DNA of 39,688 nucleotides from Betaproteobacteria bacterium (lineage in GTDB: Bacteria; Pseudomonadota; Gammaproteobacteria; Burkholderiales; SG8-39), in the NCBI GenBank assembly GCA_947479645.1, contig CANKAJ010000033.1, positions 1-39,688 of the forward strand, given 5' to 3'. The translations under genes and the position numbers were made by a program. Within the stretch, counting starts at the first letter, position 1. Every line of letters starts with the position of its first letter. The notes below the pieces were generated by a model. That model searched no databases and was not told where the DNA came from. It was given only the letters and a program-made list of their open reading frames with translations. This document shows positions 1 through 7,981 of this stretch, one piece after another.

Positions 1-42
1 CGCAGCACGTTCGAGCAGGCCGAGGCCGACAGCGCCACCATC

Positions 43-1245
43 ATGGCGAAGATCAAGCCGGCCAATCTTCCCGGCGAGCCGGGCGAGCGCCCGAAGGACA
101 CCGACTGGAATGCGCTGACCGACGATGAGTTTCGTTTCGAGGCCATCGCCTATTACGAGAAGCACTTCCCGAAAAGCCAGCTCTTCATGATGCGCCGGCC
201 GGGCAAGGCCGATGTCTACGACTACATGCGAACCTGTTACGAGCACGGCTGGCTGGCGCCGGCATGGCCACGCAAGTGGGGCGGTATGGAACTGGCGCCT
301 TCCAAGCAGGTAATCCTTTTCGAGGAACGCGAGCGCATCGGCGTCTCGCGCGTGCTGGAGCATGGCCTGAATCTGCTCGGCCCGGCGCTGATGAAGTTTG
401 GCACCGAAGAGCAGCAGAAGAAATATCTGCCCAAGATACTGTCAGTGGATTACATCTTCTGCCAGGGTTATTCCGAGCCGAACGCCGGCTCGGACCTGGC
501 CAGCCTGCAGACCAAGGCGGTCCTTGATGGCGATCACTATGTCGTCAACGGCTCCAAGATATGGACGTCCATGGCGCAGGAGGCCAACCACATGTTCCTC
601 CTGGCGCGCACCGATCCTGAAGCCAAGCGCCAGTCGGGCATCAGCTTTTTCATCCTCGACTTCAAGACCCCCGGTGTGACCATCAAGCCGATCACCAACC
701 TCACCGGCAACCCGGAGTTCTGCCAGGTGTTCTTCGACAATGTGAGAATCCCCAAGGAAAACATTGTCGGCGGCCTGAACAACGGCTGGACGGTGGCCAA
801 GGGCCTGCTCGGATTCGAGCGCTTGAACAGCGGCAGTCCGCGCCGTCCGCAATACCCGATGAACAAGACGCGTGAAATCGCCACGGCGCGCGGCCTGTGG
901 GATGACCCCGAGTTCCGCTCCAAGTTCACCAGGCTGGAACTGGATGTCGGTGATCTGGCGCTGTTGTACCAGCGCTATTCTGATGTGATTTCCAGCGGTG
1001 GCACACCGGGACCGGGCATGTCCATGCTGAAGATCTGGTCCTCTGAAACCACCATGCGCATGAATTCGCTGATGGTTGAAATCGCCGGCTCCTCGGGTTG
1101 TCTGTCGTCCGAGACGGTGGAGTTCGACAAGGTCAAGGCGAATATCATGGGGTCGTTCTACATCCTGTTCCCGGCCACCATCGCTGCCGGTGCCAACGAT
1201 ATTCAGCGCAACATCCTTGCCAAGCGCGCGCTCGGCCTGCCCTGA
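43..1245 (+). CDS. acyl-CoA dehydrogenase family protein
   Basis: Flavoprotein of the acyl-CoA dehydrogenase superfamily, expected to catalyse FAD-dependent alpha,beta-dehydrogenation of an acyl-CoA in the cytoplasm. Seen: N-terminal helical domain; the substrate/FAD signature YSEPNAGSDLASLQ near residue 143; a middle beta domain with GSKIWTSMA; and a C-terminal helical domain ending DIQRNILAKRALGLP. The position that often holds the catalytic Glu (YEG-type) reads AAGAND, comparable to the GGGT-type subfamily, so the base and exact substrate cannot be assigned. At 400 aa the length is normal. No Shine-Dalgarno precedes the ATG at 43 and the frame stays open to base 1, so the true start could lie outside the window. 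A terminator follows directly. A TctC gene is next on the same strand. Confidence 0.88.
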   Translation: MAKIKPANLPGEPGERPKDTDWNALTDDEFRFEAIAYYEKHFPKSQLFMMRRPGKADVYDYMRTCYEHGWLAPAWPRKWGGMELAPSKQVILFEERERIGVSRVLEHGLNLLGPALMKFGTEEQQKKYLPKILSVDYIFCQGYSEPNAGSDLASLQTKAVLDGDHYVVNGSKIWTSMAQEANHMFLLARTDPEAKRQSGISFFILDFKTPGVTIKPITNLTGNPEFCQVFFDNVRIPKENIVGGLNNGWTVAKGLLGFERLNSGSPRRPQYPMNKTREIATARGLWDDPEFRSKFTRLELDVGDLALLYQRYSDVISSGGTPGPGMSMLKIWSSETTMRMNSLMVEIAGSSGCLSSETVEFDKVKANIMGSFYILFPATIAAGANDIQRNILAKRALGLP

Positions 1246-1256
1246 CTGAAAGGGTT

Positions 1257-1299
1257 CACGGCATCGCGCCGGATTGACGCGATGCCGTGTGATATTTTT
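1257..1299 (+). terminator. Rho-independent terminator after the acyl-CoA dehydrogenase
   Basis: A perfect 12-bp stem (1257-1268 with 1278-1289, arm CACGGCATCGCG) with a 9-nt loop is followed by TGATATTTTTG, with five T at 1295-1299. It starts 12 nt after the stop codon and separates the dehydrogenase transcript from the downstream TctC gene. Confidence 0.85.
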
Positions 1300-1389
1300 G
1301 AGAATATATTTATTGTCAATTTCAAAAAATAATCATTGATCAATAGATATCAATCGAATAATTATGATCGCCGTGATGGGTGTGTCCGG

Positions 1390-2388
1390 ATGGTGATGGC
1401 CAAGCCTGCTGGGCTTCCGGGCAGAGGCGCACTCGCTTCAATCACGCTGGCGTTGCTGCTGGGCTGTGGTGCTGCCATGGCGCAGGACAATTTTCCGATT
1501 CGCCCGGTGCGACTGGTGGTGCCGGTCGAGGCGGGCGGCGCCACCGATGTGCAGGCACGCATGTTCATGGCCGAGTGGGCCAAGGGTCTCGCGCAGACGG
1601 TCATCATCGACAACAAGCCGGGTGCCGGCGGGGCGATCGGCGCCGACTTCGTTGCCAAGTCCAAACCCGATGCCTATACCGTGTGCTTTTGCTCGACCAG
1701 CCAGTTGGTGTTGTTGCCGCTGACCGAGCCCGACTATCCGCTGGTACCCTTGCGTGACCTGCAGCCCGTGACCCCGGTGTATGTTGCCGACGGCACCATT
1801 GTCGTTCGCCTGGGGTTGAAAGTGAAAACGCTGGCGGAGTTCATCGCGCTGGCCAAGGCCAGTCCGGGCAAGCTGACCTTCGGCTCAACCGGCACCGGCG
1901 GCATCATCCATCTGACCGGCGTGCTGATTGGCAACATGGCTGGCATCAACATCGTGCACGTGCCGTACAAGGGCGAACAGTCTGCCGTGAATGATCTGCT
2001 GGGCGACCGCATCGACATGGTGCCGCTGTCGGCGCTGCTGGCCGAGCGCATGGCCAAGGCGGGCAAGCTGAGGGTGTTGGCGGTGCGTGGTACAGCGCGG
2101 AACCCGCTGCTGCCCGATGTGCCGACCATGAGCGAGTCGGGTCTGCCGGGAGCCGAGACACCCAATCACGGCGGGCTGCTGGTGGCTGCTGGTGCTCCTG
2201 CCGCAGCAGTGGAAAAACTCTACACCGCAGCCGCCACCGCGCTCGCCTCAGCCGATATCAGGGATCGCTTCATGCAGTCCGGTCAGCGCGTATTCGTCGC
2301 GCGTCCCGAAGCCTATGCCAGCTTCCTGCGCCAGGAAACCGACAAGTGGGCGCGGGTCGTCAAGTCACTTCCGACGACCAAGAACTGA
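1390..2388 (+). CDS. TctC/Bug-family substrate-binding protein 1
   Basis: Periplasmic solute receptor of the tripartite tricarboxylate transporter family, expected to bind a carboxylate ligand. Seen: a hydrophobic signal sequence (about residues 15-31, cleavage after AMA), then the family opening FPIRPVRLVVPVEAGG, the ligand-loop motif VIIDNKPGAGGAIGADFVAK, PDAYT, the mid-domain SPGKLTFGSTGTGG and HVPYKGEQ. ATG 1390 is chosen because it directly precedes the signal peptide; a weak GATGGG lies 9 nt upstream. An upstream in-frame TTG at 1336 would add 18 polar residues and is less likely. Inside the signal, LLGC could act as a poor lipobox. No membrane subunits are nearby. The substrate cannot be deduced. 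Confidence 0.9.
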   Translation: MVMAKPAGLPGRGALASITLALLLGCGAAMAQDNFPIRPVRLVVPVEAGGATDVQARMFMAEWAKGLAQTVIIDNKPGAGGAIGADFVAKSKPDAYTVCFCSTSQLVLLPLTEPDYPLVPLRDLQPVTPVYVADGTIVVRLGLKVKTLAEFIALAKASPGKLTFGSTGTGGIIHLTGVLIGNMAGINIVHVPYKGEQSAVNDLLGDRIDMVPLSALLAERMAKAGKLRVLAVRGTARNPLLPDVPTMSESGLPGAETPNHGGLLVAAGAPAAAVEKLYTAAATALASADIRDRFMQSGQRVFVARPEAYASFLRQETDKWARVVKSLPTTKN

Positions 2389-2415
2389 GTTAACCCTGAA
2401 CCGGTTTCCCGACTG

Positions 2416-2447
2416 GGGAGGGCATAGACAGTGCCTCCCTTAACTTT
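2416..2447. terminator. shared terminator between convergent genes
   Basis: GGGAGGGCA (2416-2424) pairs with TGCCTCCC (2432-2439) with one bulged G and a 7-nt loop, followed by TTAACTTT. It lies between the stop codons of the plus-strand TctC gene and the minus-strand MFS gene and overlaps the latter stop. Bidirectional use is inferred from position. Confidence 0.55.
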
Positions 2448-3702
2448 GGACTTCTTTCTCGACGTGTTTTGCGCGCGGTGCATGCCACTGCTTTCGCGTC
2501 GCCCAGGTGCCCGCGATCAGAACGGTCGCCAGTGCCCAGAATACCGGCCGCACACCCAGTGCGGCACCGATGGCGCCCGCGCCCAGCGGCACGATGGTTT
2601 GCAAGGCATTGATCATGGCCAGGCGCAGGCCGAGCACTTCACCGATGCGGCTGGCAGGGGCCACGTCATACATCAATGACAATGAAATCGGTGCGCCCAC
2701 GCCCAGCGACATTCCCAGCAAAGCCGACAGCACCAGCAATGCAGAGATATTCGAAAACAGCGGCATCGCAATCAGGCCGGCGCTTGCGATGCAGAGCGAA
2801 ATGAGCAGTACCTGCCAGGCAGTGAGACGGCGTGCCATTGTCGTCAGGAACGATCGCACGATGACTGCGGCCAGCGAGAAGGCGCTGACTACCATGCCGA
2901 TCTCTGAGGCGCTGAGTGCGATCTGCGCGCCATAGACCGGCATCAGGAAAGTGTAGAGGTTCCAGCCCACATGCGTCAGCAGCGCGGCAATGAAAACGCG
3001 GCGCAAGTCGACGATGCGCAGCAGGTCCCATACGCTGCGCGGCCGTGACCCGGTTTTGGATCCGGCATCGGCAGATGCCTTGCTGCGGCTGTTGGGTTCC
3101 GCGATGAAGGGCAGATTATTGGTCCCGATGATCAGCGCCGGAATGAGGGGCAGTGCCGCCAGCAGCAGGAAAGTATTGGCGTAACCCATGTGATCGATGG
3201 CAAATCCGGTGACCAGCGGCGCGGCGAAGCTGGCGGCCGAATAGATCTGCATGGACAGGCTGAAATTGCCCATCCGGTCCTCGGGACGGCCGTGCCTGCC
3301 GACCTGTTGCTGGTTGCCGATGAAGTACACGTTGTACAGCGTGCCTACCACAGTGCTGACCACGAACAGCGCCGCCAGATCGTGCCACACGAAGGCGGTG
3401 GCGGCACCAGCCGCCATCAGCAGGGACGAATACAACATGGGACTGCGCGGGCCGATGCGGTCCACCCAGCGCCCGGTCGAGACCGACGTCGTGATCCCCA
3501 GTGCGGCGAATAGCGCTGTCAGCAGCCCTACGACCGCCGGCGACGCATCCAGGTGCACCGCATAGAGCAGCACCGCGAGCTTGCTCCCCGAGAACACGAA
3601 GTGATTGATGCCGGCAGTGGCGAGAAGCAGGTGGAAAGGTTTCAATGCGGGGGCGATGCCAGGGAGGGGGAAGTTGCAGGGAATTTGACTGGTACAAAGC
3701 AA
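2440..3702 (-). CDS. MFS transporter (divergent paralog pair, left member)
   Basis: Twelve-helix major facilitator superfamily permease. Seen: alternating hydrophobic segments in two halves, the loop 2-3 signature GRWVDRIGPRSP (MFS motif A region), and a charged central loop near residues 210-230 (SRSKASADAGSK) before the second half. Substrate unknown. The furthest start is a TTG at 3702; a second TTG at 3645 begins with Lys-Pro-Phe-His, a tetrapeptide matched (LKPLH) at the same place in the divergent neighbour, so the real start may be 3645. Neither has a good Shine-Dalgarno. Roughly one third of positions match the protein encoded at 3787-5091 across the full length (by eye), indicating an old duplication with inversion. 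Confidence 0.85.
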   Translation of the reverse strand: MLCTSQIPCNFPLPGIAPALKPFHLLLATAGINHFVFSGSKLAVLLYAVHLDASPAVVGLLTALFAALGITTSVSTGRWVDRIGPRSPMLYSSLLMAAGAATAFVWHDLAALFVVSTVVGTLYNVYFIGNQQQVGRHGRPEDRMGNFSLSMQIYSAASFAAPLVTGFAIDHMGYANTFLLLAALPLIPALIIGTNNLPFIAEPNSRSKASADAGSKTGSRPRSVWDLLRIVDLRRVFIAALLTHVGWNLYTFLMPVYGAQIALSASEIGMVVSAFSLAAVIVRSFLTTMARRLTAWQVLLISLCIASAGLIAMPLFSNISALLVLSALLGMSLGVGAPISLSLMYDVAPASRIGEVLGLRLAMINALQTIVPLGAGAIGAALGVRPVFWALATVLIAGTWATRKQWHAPRAKHVEKEVQS

Positions 3703-3750
3703 TCAGTACAACGGCACCCATTATAACGGCGCGGCCGGGAGCGACCTTGC

Positions 3751-3775
3751 CGATTCACTGCGGTCGATTCACCGC
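3751..3775. promoter_or_regulatory. tandem operator-like repeat between divergent MFS genes
   Basis: CGATTCACTGC (3751-3761) and CGATTCACCGC (3765-3775) are near-identical direct repeats 14 bp apart in the 84-bp gap between the divergent MFS genes. The position suits a shared regulator site; no regulator gene is nearby. Purely inferential. Confidence 0.3.
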
Positions 3776-3786
3776 TGTATCATTGA

Positions 3787-5091
3787 ATGACTGATTCCGA
3801 ATGGCCCGGGCCGTCCATGCTGTCGGGGTGGCCAGGCGACTTCAATTCACTGCCTTTCATTCTTGATGCCTACACCTGCCCATTGAAGCCGCTCCACGTC
3901 ACCATTCTGTTTGTGGTCCTGAACTACATCGCGTTTGCCGGATTGCGGTTTTCCGTGTCGCTGTACGCCATTCACATGCACGCCTCGCCAACCGTGGTCG
4001 GCGCCATTGTGGCGCTGATCTCCTTCATGCCCATGGCCGGCTCGGTGGCCATGGGCAAGCTGATTGATCGCAAGGGCATGCGAGCGCCATTGCTGGTGGC
4101 GACCATGGTGCTGGCATCGTGCACAGTGCTGGCCTTTCTCAGTGAATCGCCGGCGGCCTTGTTGCTTGTGTCCCTGTTGACCGGGGGCGCCTATTTCACG
4201 ATTCTGAATTCCAGTGAACAACTGGTGGGGCGCTGCGGCAGCACCGCGGAACGGGCGGGAAACTACGTCACGCTGAGCCTGTGCTTCGGATTGGCGAATG
4301 CCTTATCGCCGGTGGCTGCCGGACTGCTGATCGATCACGTCGGCTTTCCCTTCAATTTTGCCGCCATGACGGTATTTCCGCTCCTTGGCACCGCGCTCAT
4401 TTTGTTCAACAAACTGCCCAATCTGGCTCCGCTCCATAAGCCGGCGTCTGCCCGTGTGGCAGAAACGTCAGCATCGACGTCAGCATCGGGGGCGGCGGCA
4501 GGGCCCGCCCCGCGCAGCGTTTTCGATCTGATCCGCAATGGCAATCTGCGCCATCTGTATACCTTTGCCATCCTGTTTACGGTGTCGTGGGATCTGTTCA
4601 TGTTCATGATGCCCGTCTACGGCGCGCAGTTGCACATTCCGGCATCCCAGATCGGCGTCATTGTCGGGTCCTTCGCAATGGCGACCTTTGCCGTGCGCTT
4701 GTTGTCCCGGCTTGTCACGCAACGCGTTACCGCCTGGCAACTATTGCTGCTGTCGCTCGCCGGCGTTGGCGCGGGTTGCCTGATCATCGGATTCGCCAAG
4801 GCGACAGTGCCGCTGATCCTCTGCGCCTTTTTGCTCGGATGCGGCCACGCGCTGGTCAATCCCATGCTGAGCACCTTGCTCTACGAAGTGTCACCACCGG
4901 ATCGTGTGGCCGAAGCCATGGGTCTGCGCATGTCCATCGCCAAGGCCTGTCAGATCGTGTTGCCGGTGGCTGCCGGTGCGATCAGTTCCCTGTACGGCGT
5001 TGCGCCGGTATTCTGGCTGGTTGCCATGATTCAGTTGAGCGCCGCGTTCGCGGCACGCGGGCAATGGCATGAGAAGAGCAAATCAGCCTGA
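3787..5091 (+). CDS. MFS transporter (divergent paralog pair, right member)
   Basis: Major facilitator superfamily permease with twelve predicted helices. Seen: the motif A-like loop GKLIDRKGMRAP, a central hydrophilic linker rich in Ser/Ala/Thr (about residues 215-240), and matched second-half landmarks shared with the neighbour on the other strand: PRSVFDLIR, MPVYGAQL, RVTAWQLLL, GLRMS and PVFWL. The neighbour has PRSVWDLLR, MPVYGAQI, RLTAWQVLL, GLRLA and PVFWA. The ATG at 3787 has no evident ribosome site; a TTG at 3883 before Lys-Pro-Leu-His is an alternative that would remove a 32-residue tail not conserved between the paralogs. Substrate unknown; the pair could export related compounds or form a two-part unit, but nothing in the sequence proves that. 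Confidence 0.85.
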   Translation: MTDSEWPGPSMLSGWPGDFNSLPFILDAYTCPLKPLHVTILFVVLNYIAFAGLRFSVSLYAIHMHASPTVVGAIVALISFMPMAGSVAMGKLIDRKGMRAPLLVATMVLASCTVLAFLSESPAALLLVSLLTGGAYFTILNSSEQLVGRCGSTAERAGNYVTLSLCFGLANALSPVAAGLLIDHVGFPFNFAAMTVFPLLGTALILFNKLPNLAPLHKPASARVAETSASTSASGAAAGPAPRSVFDLIRNGNLRHLYTFAILFTVSWDLFMFMMPVYGAQLHIPASQIGVIVGSFAMATFAVRLLSRLVTQRVTAWQLLLLSLAGVGAGCLIIGFAKATVPLILCAFLLGCGHALVNPMLSTLLYEVSPPDRVAEAMGLRMSIAKACQIVLPVAAGAISSLYGVAPVFWLVAMIQLSAAFAARGQWHEKSKSA

Positions 5092-5139
5092 ACGGGCGAT
5101 GTCGTCGGATGCGTGATACGGCAACGCGCAAGCACAACC

Positions 5140-5787
5140 TCAGCGAAATTCGGCCAGTTCCGGGTCGTCGATTTTCTGCATTGGCAATCCGGTGATCAGC
5201 GGCAGTTCCGACAGGCGCGGCACGCCATTGCGGTATTCAATGCTGCCGCTGGCGTTCTTCCACACCAGCAAGGGCGTGCCCGGCGCACCGGTCTTTTCCA
5301 TGAGCGCGAGATTGGCCTCGAGCGCCTTGCCGACTTCCGGTCGTATCTTGTCCAGCGGCTTGATGCCGCCATCGTAGCTCTTGTGCTTGTATCGGATTTC
5401 ATTTTCGCGCAGCGCCGCGACCGGATCACGCGCCTGCAGAATGGCTGCGGCCCGTCCGGTGGAACTGGGTTTCTGGAAGGCGACGGGAATCCACTTCACT
5501 TGCAGGCCTGCCTTTTCGTAGGGTTGAACCGACTTCCAGACCAGATGGCAGTAAAGGCAGTTGGGGTCGATGAACACATACAGCGTGCTTCTGGGTTTGG
5601 TGGCGCCCTCGTTGAAATGGGTGGCTTTCTCAATGTCGGCGAACAGTGCCGGAGTAATGTTGACTGCTGTCATGGCGGCAGTGCTGGTCATGGCCAGGAT
5701 GAGCGCGGTCAGCGTTACGGCAAGCGTTCCAAAGCGGATCACAAAGTGCATGAGGGGATATGATTGTCTGGCAATGTGATGGGTCAT
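5140..5787 (-). CDS. DsbC/DsbG-like periplasmic thiol:disulfide protein
   Basis: Thioredoxin-fold protein likely to act on disulfides in the periplasm. Seen: signal sequence within residues 14-39, a shortened N-terminal region, the active site FIDPNCLYCH (Cys77, Cys80) and the cis-Pro loop GTPLLVW (Pro172). CLYC differs from the CGYC/CPYC of typical DsbC/DsbG. The usual N-terminal dimerisation domain is much shorter than in E. coli DsbC, so this resembles DsbG-like truncated homologs. The start at 5787 has AGGA nine nt upstream; an internal Met at 5751 would give a more classical signal peptide. It converges with the MFS gene. No DsbD partner is present. Confidence 0.8.
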   Translation of the reverse strand: MTHHIARQSYPLMHFVIRFGTLAVTLTALILAMTSTAAMTAVNITPALFADIEKATHFNEGATKPRSTLYVFIDPNCLYCHLVWKSVQPYEKAGLQVKWIPVAFQKPSSTGRAAAILQARDPVAALRENEIRYKHKSYDGGIKPLDKIRPEVGKALEANLALMEKTGAPGTPLLVWKNASGSIEYRNGVPRLSELPLITGLPMQKIDDPELAEFR

Positions 5788-5893
5788 TAGGCCGGTTCCT
5801 GAAAGGTGCTGAACATACTGTTAAAGCACAAATGAGCGTTCTTCAAAATCCAATTTGCCACTGTAACAAAAGTACAGAACTAGAATCGGGTGG

Positions 5894-5936
5894 TTTACAC
5901 TGCCATCGCAGATATGTACACTTGATCTGTACATAT
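5894..5936 (+). promoter_or_regulatory. sigma70 promoter with palindromic operator of a Phd/VapC module
   Basis: TTTACA (5894-5899), a 17-bp spacer and TACACT (5917-5922) form a good promoter. The -10 box lies inside a perfect inverted repeat with 9-bp arms (ATATGTACA 5912-5920 and TGTACATAT 5928-5936, 7-bp spacer), as expected for an autorepressing antitoxin site. A weaker repeat with the same 7-bp spacer (CTGTA 5861-5865, TACAG 5873-5877) lies upstream. Confidence 0.75.
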
Positions 5937-5947
5937 TGGATTTCACC

Positions 5948-6187
5948 ATGCTTAAACCCCGAAAAGTCAACGTCACCGAACTTCGCCAGAATCTGCCGGC
6001 CTACCTGGTCGATGCGCAAAAGGGCAGGGAGATTGAAGTGACCTCGCGAGGCAAGGTCATCGCCCGCATCGTCGCGGGCGGCGACCCGCATCAGGAGGCG
6101 CGTGAGCGCCTTCTTGCCGTCCGCAAGCACTGTCATGTCGGCGATGTGGTCAGCCCGACCGGTGCTGAGTGGGATGCGGAGCGTTGA
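5948..6187 (+). CDS. Phd/YefM-family antitoxin
   Basis: Small antitoxin (79 aa) of the Phd/prevent-host-death fold. Seen: KVNVTELRQNLPAYL, then EIEVTSRGKVIARIV, the DNA-binding dimer core, and a polar C-terminal tail (about residues 45-79) expected to wrap the toxin. ATG 5948 is chosen over the upstream in-frame TTG 5936 because the TTG lies inside the operator and GGA is 8 nt before the ATG. It overlaps the start of the PIN toxin gene by 4 nt, indicating translational coupling. It probably represses its own promoter through the palindrome just upstream. Confidence 0.88.
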   Translation: MLKPRKVNVTELRQNLPAYLVDAQKGREIEVTSRGKVIARIVAGGDPHQEARERLLAVRKHCHVGDVVSPTGAEWDAER

Positions 6188-6576
6188 TCGTTCTTGATAC
6201 CCACGTGCTGATCTACGACGCGCTGACGCCGGCCCGACTGTCGGCGCGCGCCCGCAAAGCCATTGCCCTTGCTTACGAGAAGCGTGAACTGGCCTGCAGC
6301 GACATCAGCTTGTGGGAGATCGCGATGCTCATCGCGCACAAGCGACTCGATCCGGCGATGGATGCGCGGCAGTTTTTGGATGACATGATCGCGGCACGGC
6401 ATGTTCGCGTGCTGCCGATCACGGCGGAGATCGCGGTGCTGTCGCAATCGGATCTGTATTCCCATGGTGATCCGGCGGACCGCTTGATTGCGGCGACCGC
6501 ACAGTTCCATCATGCACCTTTGATTACATTCGACGCGAAGCTGCGCAAGCTCAAGGAAATTATGACGATCTGGTGA
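6184..6576 (+). CDS. PIN-domain toxin (VapC-like ribonuclease)
   Basis: PIN-fold endoribonuclease toxin, 130 aa. Seen: the four-acid metal site in order: Asp5 (VLDTH), Glu45 (LWEIAM), Asp96/Asp99 (GDPADRLIAATA) and Asp117 (ITFDAK). Start: the domain normally opens MIVLDTH, which fits TTG 6184, overlapping the antitoxin stop. A GTG at 6169 would add five residues. All acidic residues are intact, so it is presumably active and is neutralised by the upstream Phd-type protein. The RNA target is unknown. Confidence 0.85.
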   Translation: MIVLDTHVLIYDALTPARLSARARKAIALAYEKRELACSDISLWEIAMLIAHKRLDPAMDARQFLDDMIAARHVRVLPITAEIAVLSQSDLYSHGDPADRLIAATAQFHHAPLITFDAKLRKLKEIMTIW

Positions 6577-6669
6577 GTCGGGCCTGCAGGATAGGGCGAT
6601 TTGAACTTGAGCGGGGACGGAGTGAAGTTGAACCCTTCAAGGGGATGCCTCAATGCTGTAGATATGGAA

Positions 6670-6697
6670 TTGATTTTCCCTTGTGGCGGTGTATGGT
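6670..6697 (+). promoter_or_regulatory. probable promoter of fitA-like antitoxin
   Basis: TTGATT (6670-6675), 16 bp, TATGGT (6692-6697), 28 bp before the ATG at 6726. Fair match to sigma70 consensus; no clear palindrome overlaps it. Confidence 0.45.
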
Positions 6698-6725
6698 ATC
6701 TGTACTTTTCAATAGTGAAATCAAC

Positions 6726-7001
6726 ATGCGCAGCATCCTCATCCGCGATTTGGCTGACGAAGTAAAAGACTCGCTGCGCAAACAGGCCAGGCGCAATCGC
6801 CGCTCGATGGAGGAGGAGGCTCGGCAGATACTGAACACTGCCTTGCACAAACCCACGCAGCTTGTACCGGAGATTTCGATTGGACGGAGCATCCACAGTC
6901 GCTTTGCCGCGCTGGACGGTGTCGAACTGGCGGTGCCAGCCCGGGAGTCGATGCGGCCCTTGCCCTCTTTTGATTCCGGAAAATCCTCCAAACGGCGGTA
7001 G
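6726..7001 (+). CDS. FitA-like ribbon-helix-helix antitoxin
   Basis: Antitoxin of the FitA/VapB RHH type, 91 aa. Seen: the N-terminal strand and two helices RSILIRDLADEVKDSLRKQA then RSMEEEARQILNTAL, the usual DNA-binding dimer unit. A C-terminal segment with VELAVPARESMRPLPSF matches the toxin-binding tail of FitA proteins. ATG 6726 is preceded by a modest AGTGAAA. The gene appears complete while its partner toxin immediately downstream is broken, so it survives as an orphan antitoxin and possible free DNA-binding regulator. Confidence 0.85.
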   Translation: MRSILIRDLADEVKDSLRKQARRNRRSMEEEARQILNTALHKPTQLVPEISIGRSIHSRFAALDGVELAVPARESMRPLPSFDSGKSSKRR

Positions 7002-7007
7002 ATCGGC

Positions 7008-7236
7008 ATGCAGTTCATGCTGGACACGAACGTGTTGTCGGAGTTAATGAAGCCGGCGCCAGACGAGCGGGTGCTGCGCTGGTTTGATCTTCATGCCAAG
7101 GCCGAGTTCTCGACCACGGCCATCAACGAAGCGGAATTACTTGCCAGTATCGCAACGAGCTTGGCGACAGGGTGTTTGCATTCGATTTCGAAGCGGCCAA
7201 TGTGATGACGTCGATTGCTCGTGCACGTCCTAGCGT
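7008..7236 (+). pseudogene. fitB/vapC-like PIN toxin, broken
   Basis: The first 47 codons read as a typical FitB N-terminus: MQFMLDTNVLSELMKPAP with the first catalytic Asp, then TTAINEAELLASIA with the conserved Glu. After about 7155 the original frame gives unrelated residues and stops at 7205. In another frame, 7163-7236 encodes GDRVFAFDFEAANVMTSIAR, which matches the central segment of FitB that normally lies roughly 20-30 residues further along. A deletion with frameshift, and loss of the C-terminal third holding the last two acidic residues, explains this. It begins 6 nt after the FitA-like gene. The broken end abuts the stop of a toxin gene on the other strand. Confidence 0.75.
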
Positions 7237-7646
7237 CTCGCAAACGGGTTGACCAAGACCACGCCCAAAGCCTGTTTCTGCGGCCCGAAATCTTCGGTGT
7301 AGAGGCGCTTGACGCCGTGTTCGGCGCAGGTGGCGAGTATCAGTGCATCCCAGAATTGCGCGCCGGTACGGCGGGAGTAGCCGAGGGCGTGCGTAAAGCC
7401 GGGTGCGCTGACCGCGCAAGGACGCATCAGTTCGCTCCAGAGCGCGATTGTGCGCGCGGCGTTCGCACGCGACAGGACTTTTTTCCGGGTGGTGGCGCTG
7501 TAGAACTCGCCAAGTACCTGCAGCGCAATCGGCCAGGCGCCGGTCAGCGCCTGTTCGAGCAATGCTTGCGCGATCCTATGCTTCTCGCCTTGCGACGGAT
7601 CGATCGCGTAGATCAGGACATTGGTGTCCAGGCTGAACACGCTCAT
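7230..7646 (-). CDS. PIN-domain toxin (VapC-like)
   Basis: Complete PIN-fold ribonuclease toxin, 138 aa. Seen: SLDTNVLIYAID (Asp7), the GEFY glutamate near residue 47, FWDALILATC (Asp near 100) and a LYTEDF acid pair near 117. It follows its Phd-like antitoxin gene with a 4-nt ATGA overlap, the standard coupled arrangement. It lies opposite and slightly overlaps the decayed fitB-like remnant, suggesting that insertion or recombination of this module truncated the older one. Confidence 0.87.
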   Translation of the reverse strand: MSVFSLDTNVLIYAIDPSQGEKHRIAQALLEQALTGAWPIALQVLGEFYSATTRKKVLSRANAARTIALWSELMRPCAVSAPGFTHALGYSRRTGAQFWDALILATCAEHGVKRLYTEDFGPQKQALGVVLVNPFARR

Positions 7647-7903
7647 TCGCCGTAGGCGTCTGCCCGCTCAAACCTGGCAGCGGGCCAGGCCTTTGCCGCG
7701 CGTACCGCCAGCGCGAGTTTAATTTTTTTGGCGCGTGCGCTGGCAGCTTGGGCATTTTTTCTTCCAGGCGCTTGCGCCGGGCCAAGTCGTGCCAGCGGCT
7801 TTCCGTGGCGCATGATCAAAAACTCACCGCCAGCCGCCGCCAGCGCGACATAGTGGGTAAGGCGATGGCTGGCTTCTCGCATGGCAATAGGCGTGGCGGG
7901 CAT
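7643..7903 (-). CDS. Phd-like antitoxin
   Basis: Antitoxin, 86 aa. Seen: REASHRLTHYVALAAAGGEF followed by LIMRHGKPLARL, the Phd-type N-terminal fold, then an Ala/Lys-rich basic region (residues about 45-70) and an acidic end. ATG 7903 (MPATPIAMREAS) is preferred over an upstream in-frame start at 7957, because the extra 18 residues are unlike the family. A second Met lies seven residues in. The stop overlaps the toxin start. The upstream minus-strand sequence contains a TATACA -10-like hexamer, too weak to call with confidence. Confidence 0.82.
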   Translation of the reverse strand: MPATPIAMREASHRLTHYVALAAAGGEFLIMRHGKPLARLGPAQAPGRKNAQAASARAKKIKLALAVRAAKAWPAARFERADAYGE

Positions 7904-7981
7904 GATTTTCACATAAGTAAGAATGGCGAACAATTGTATAACATTTTGCCTGGACATTGAATGCCATTCTGACTCGTTGGT

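Noticed and set aside
43-1245. Acyl-CoA dehydrogenase inactive for lack of catalytic Glu
   Set aside because: Many dehydrogenases of this branch have GGGT/AAGA at that position and use another base, so the absence is not evidence of decay.
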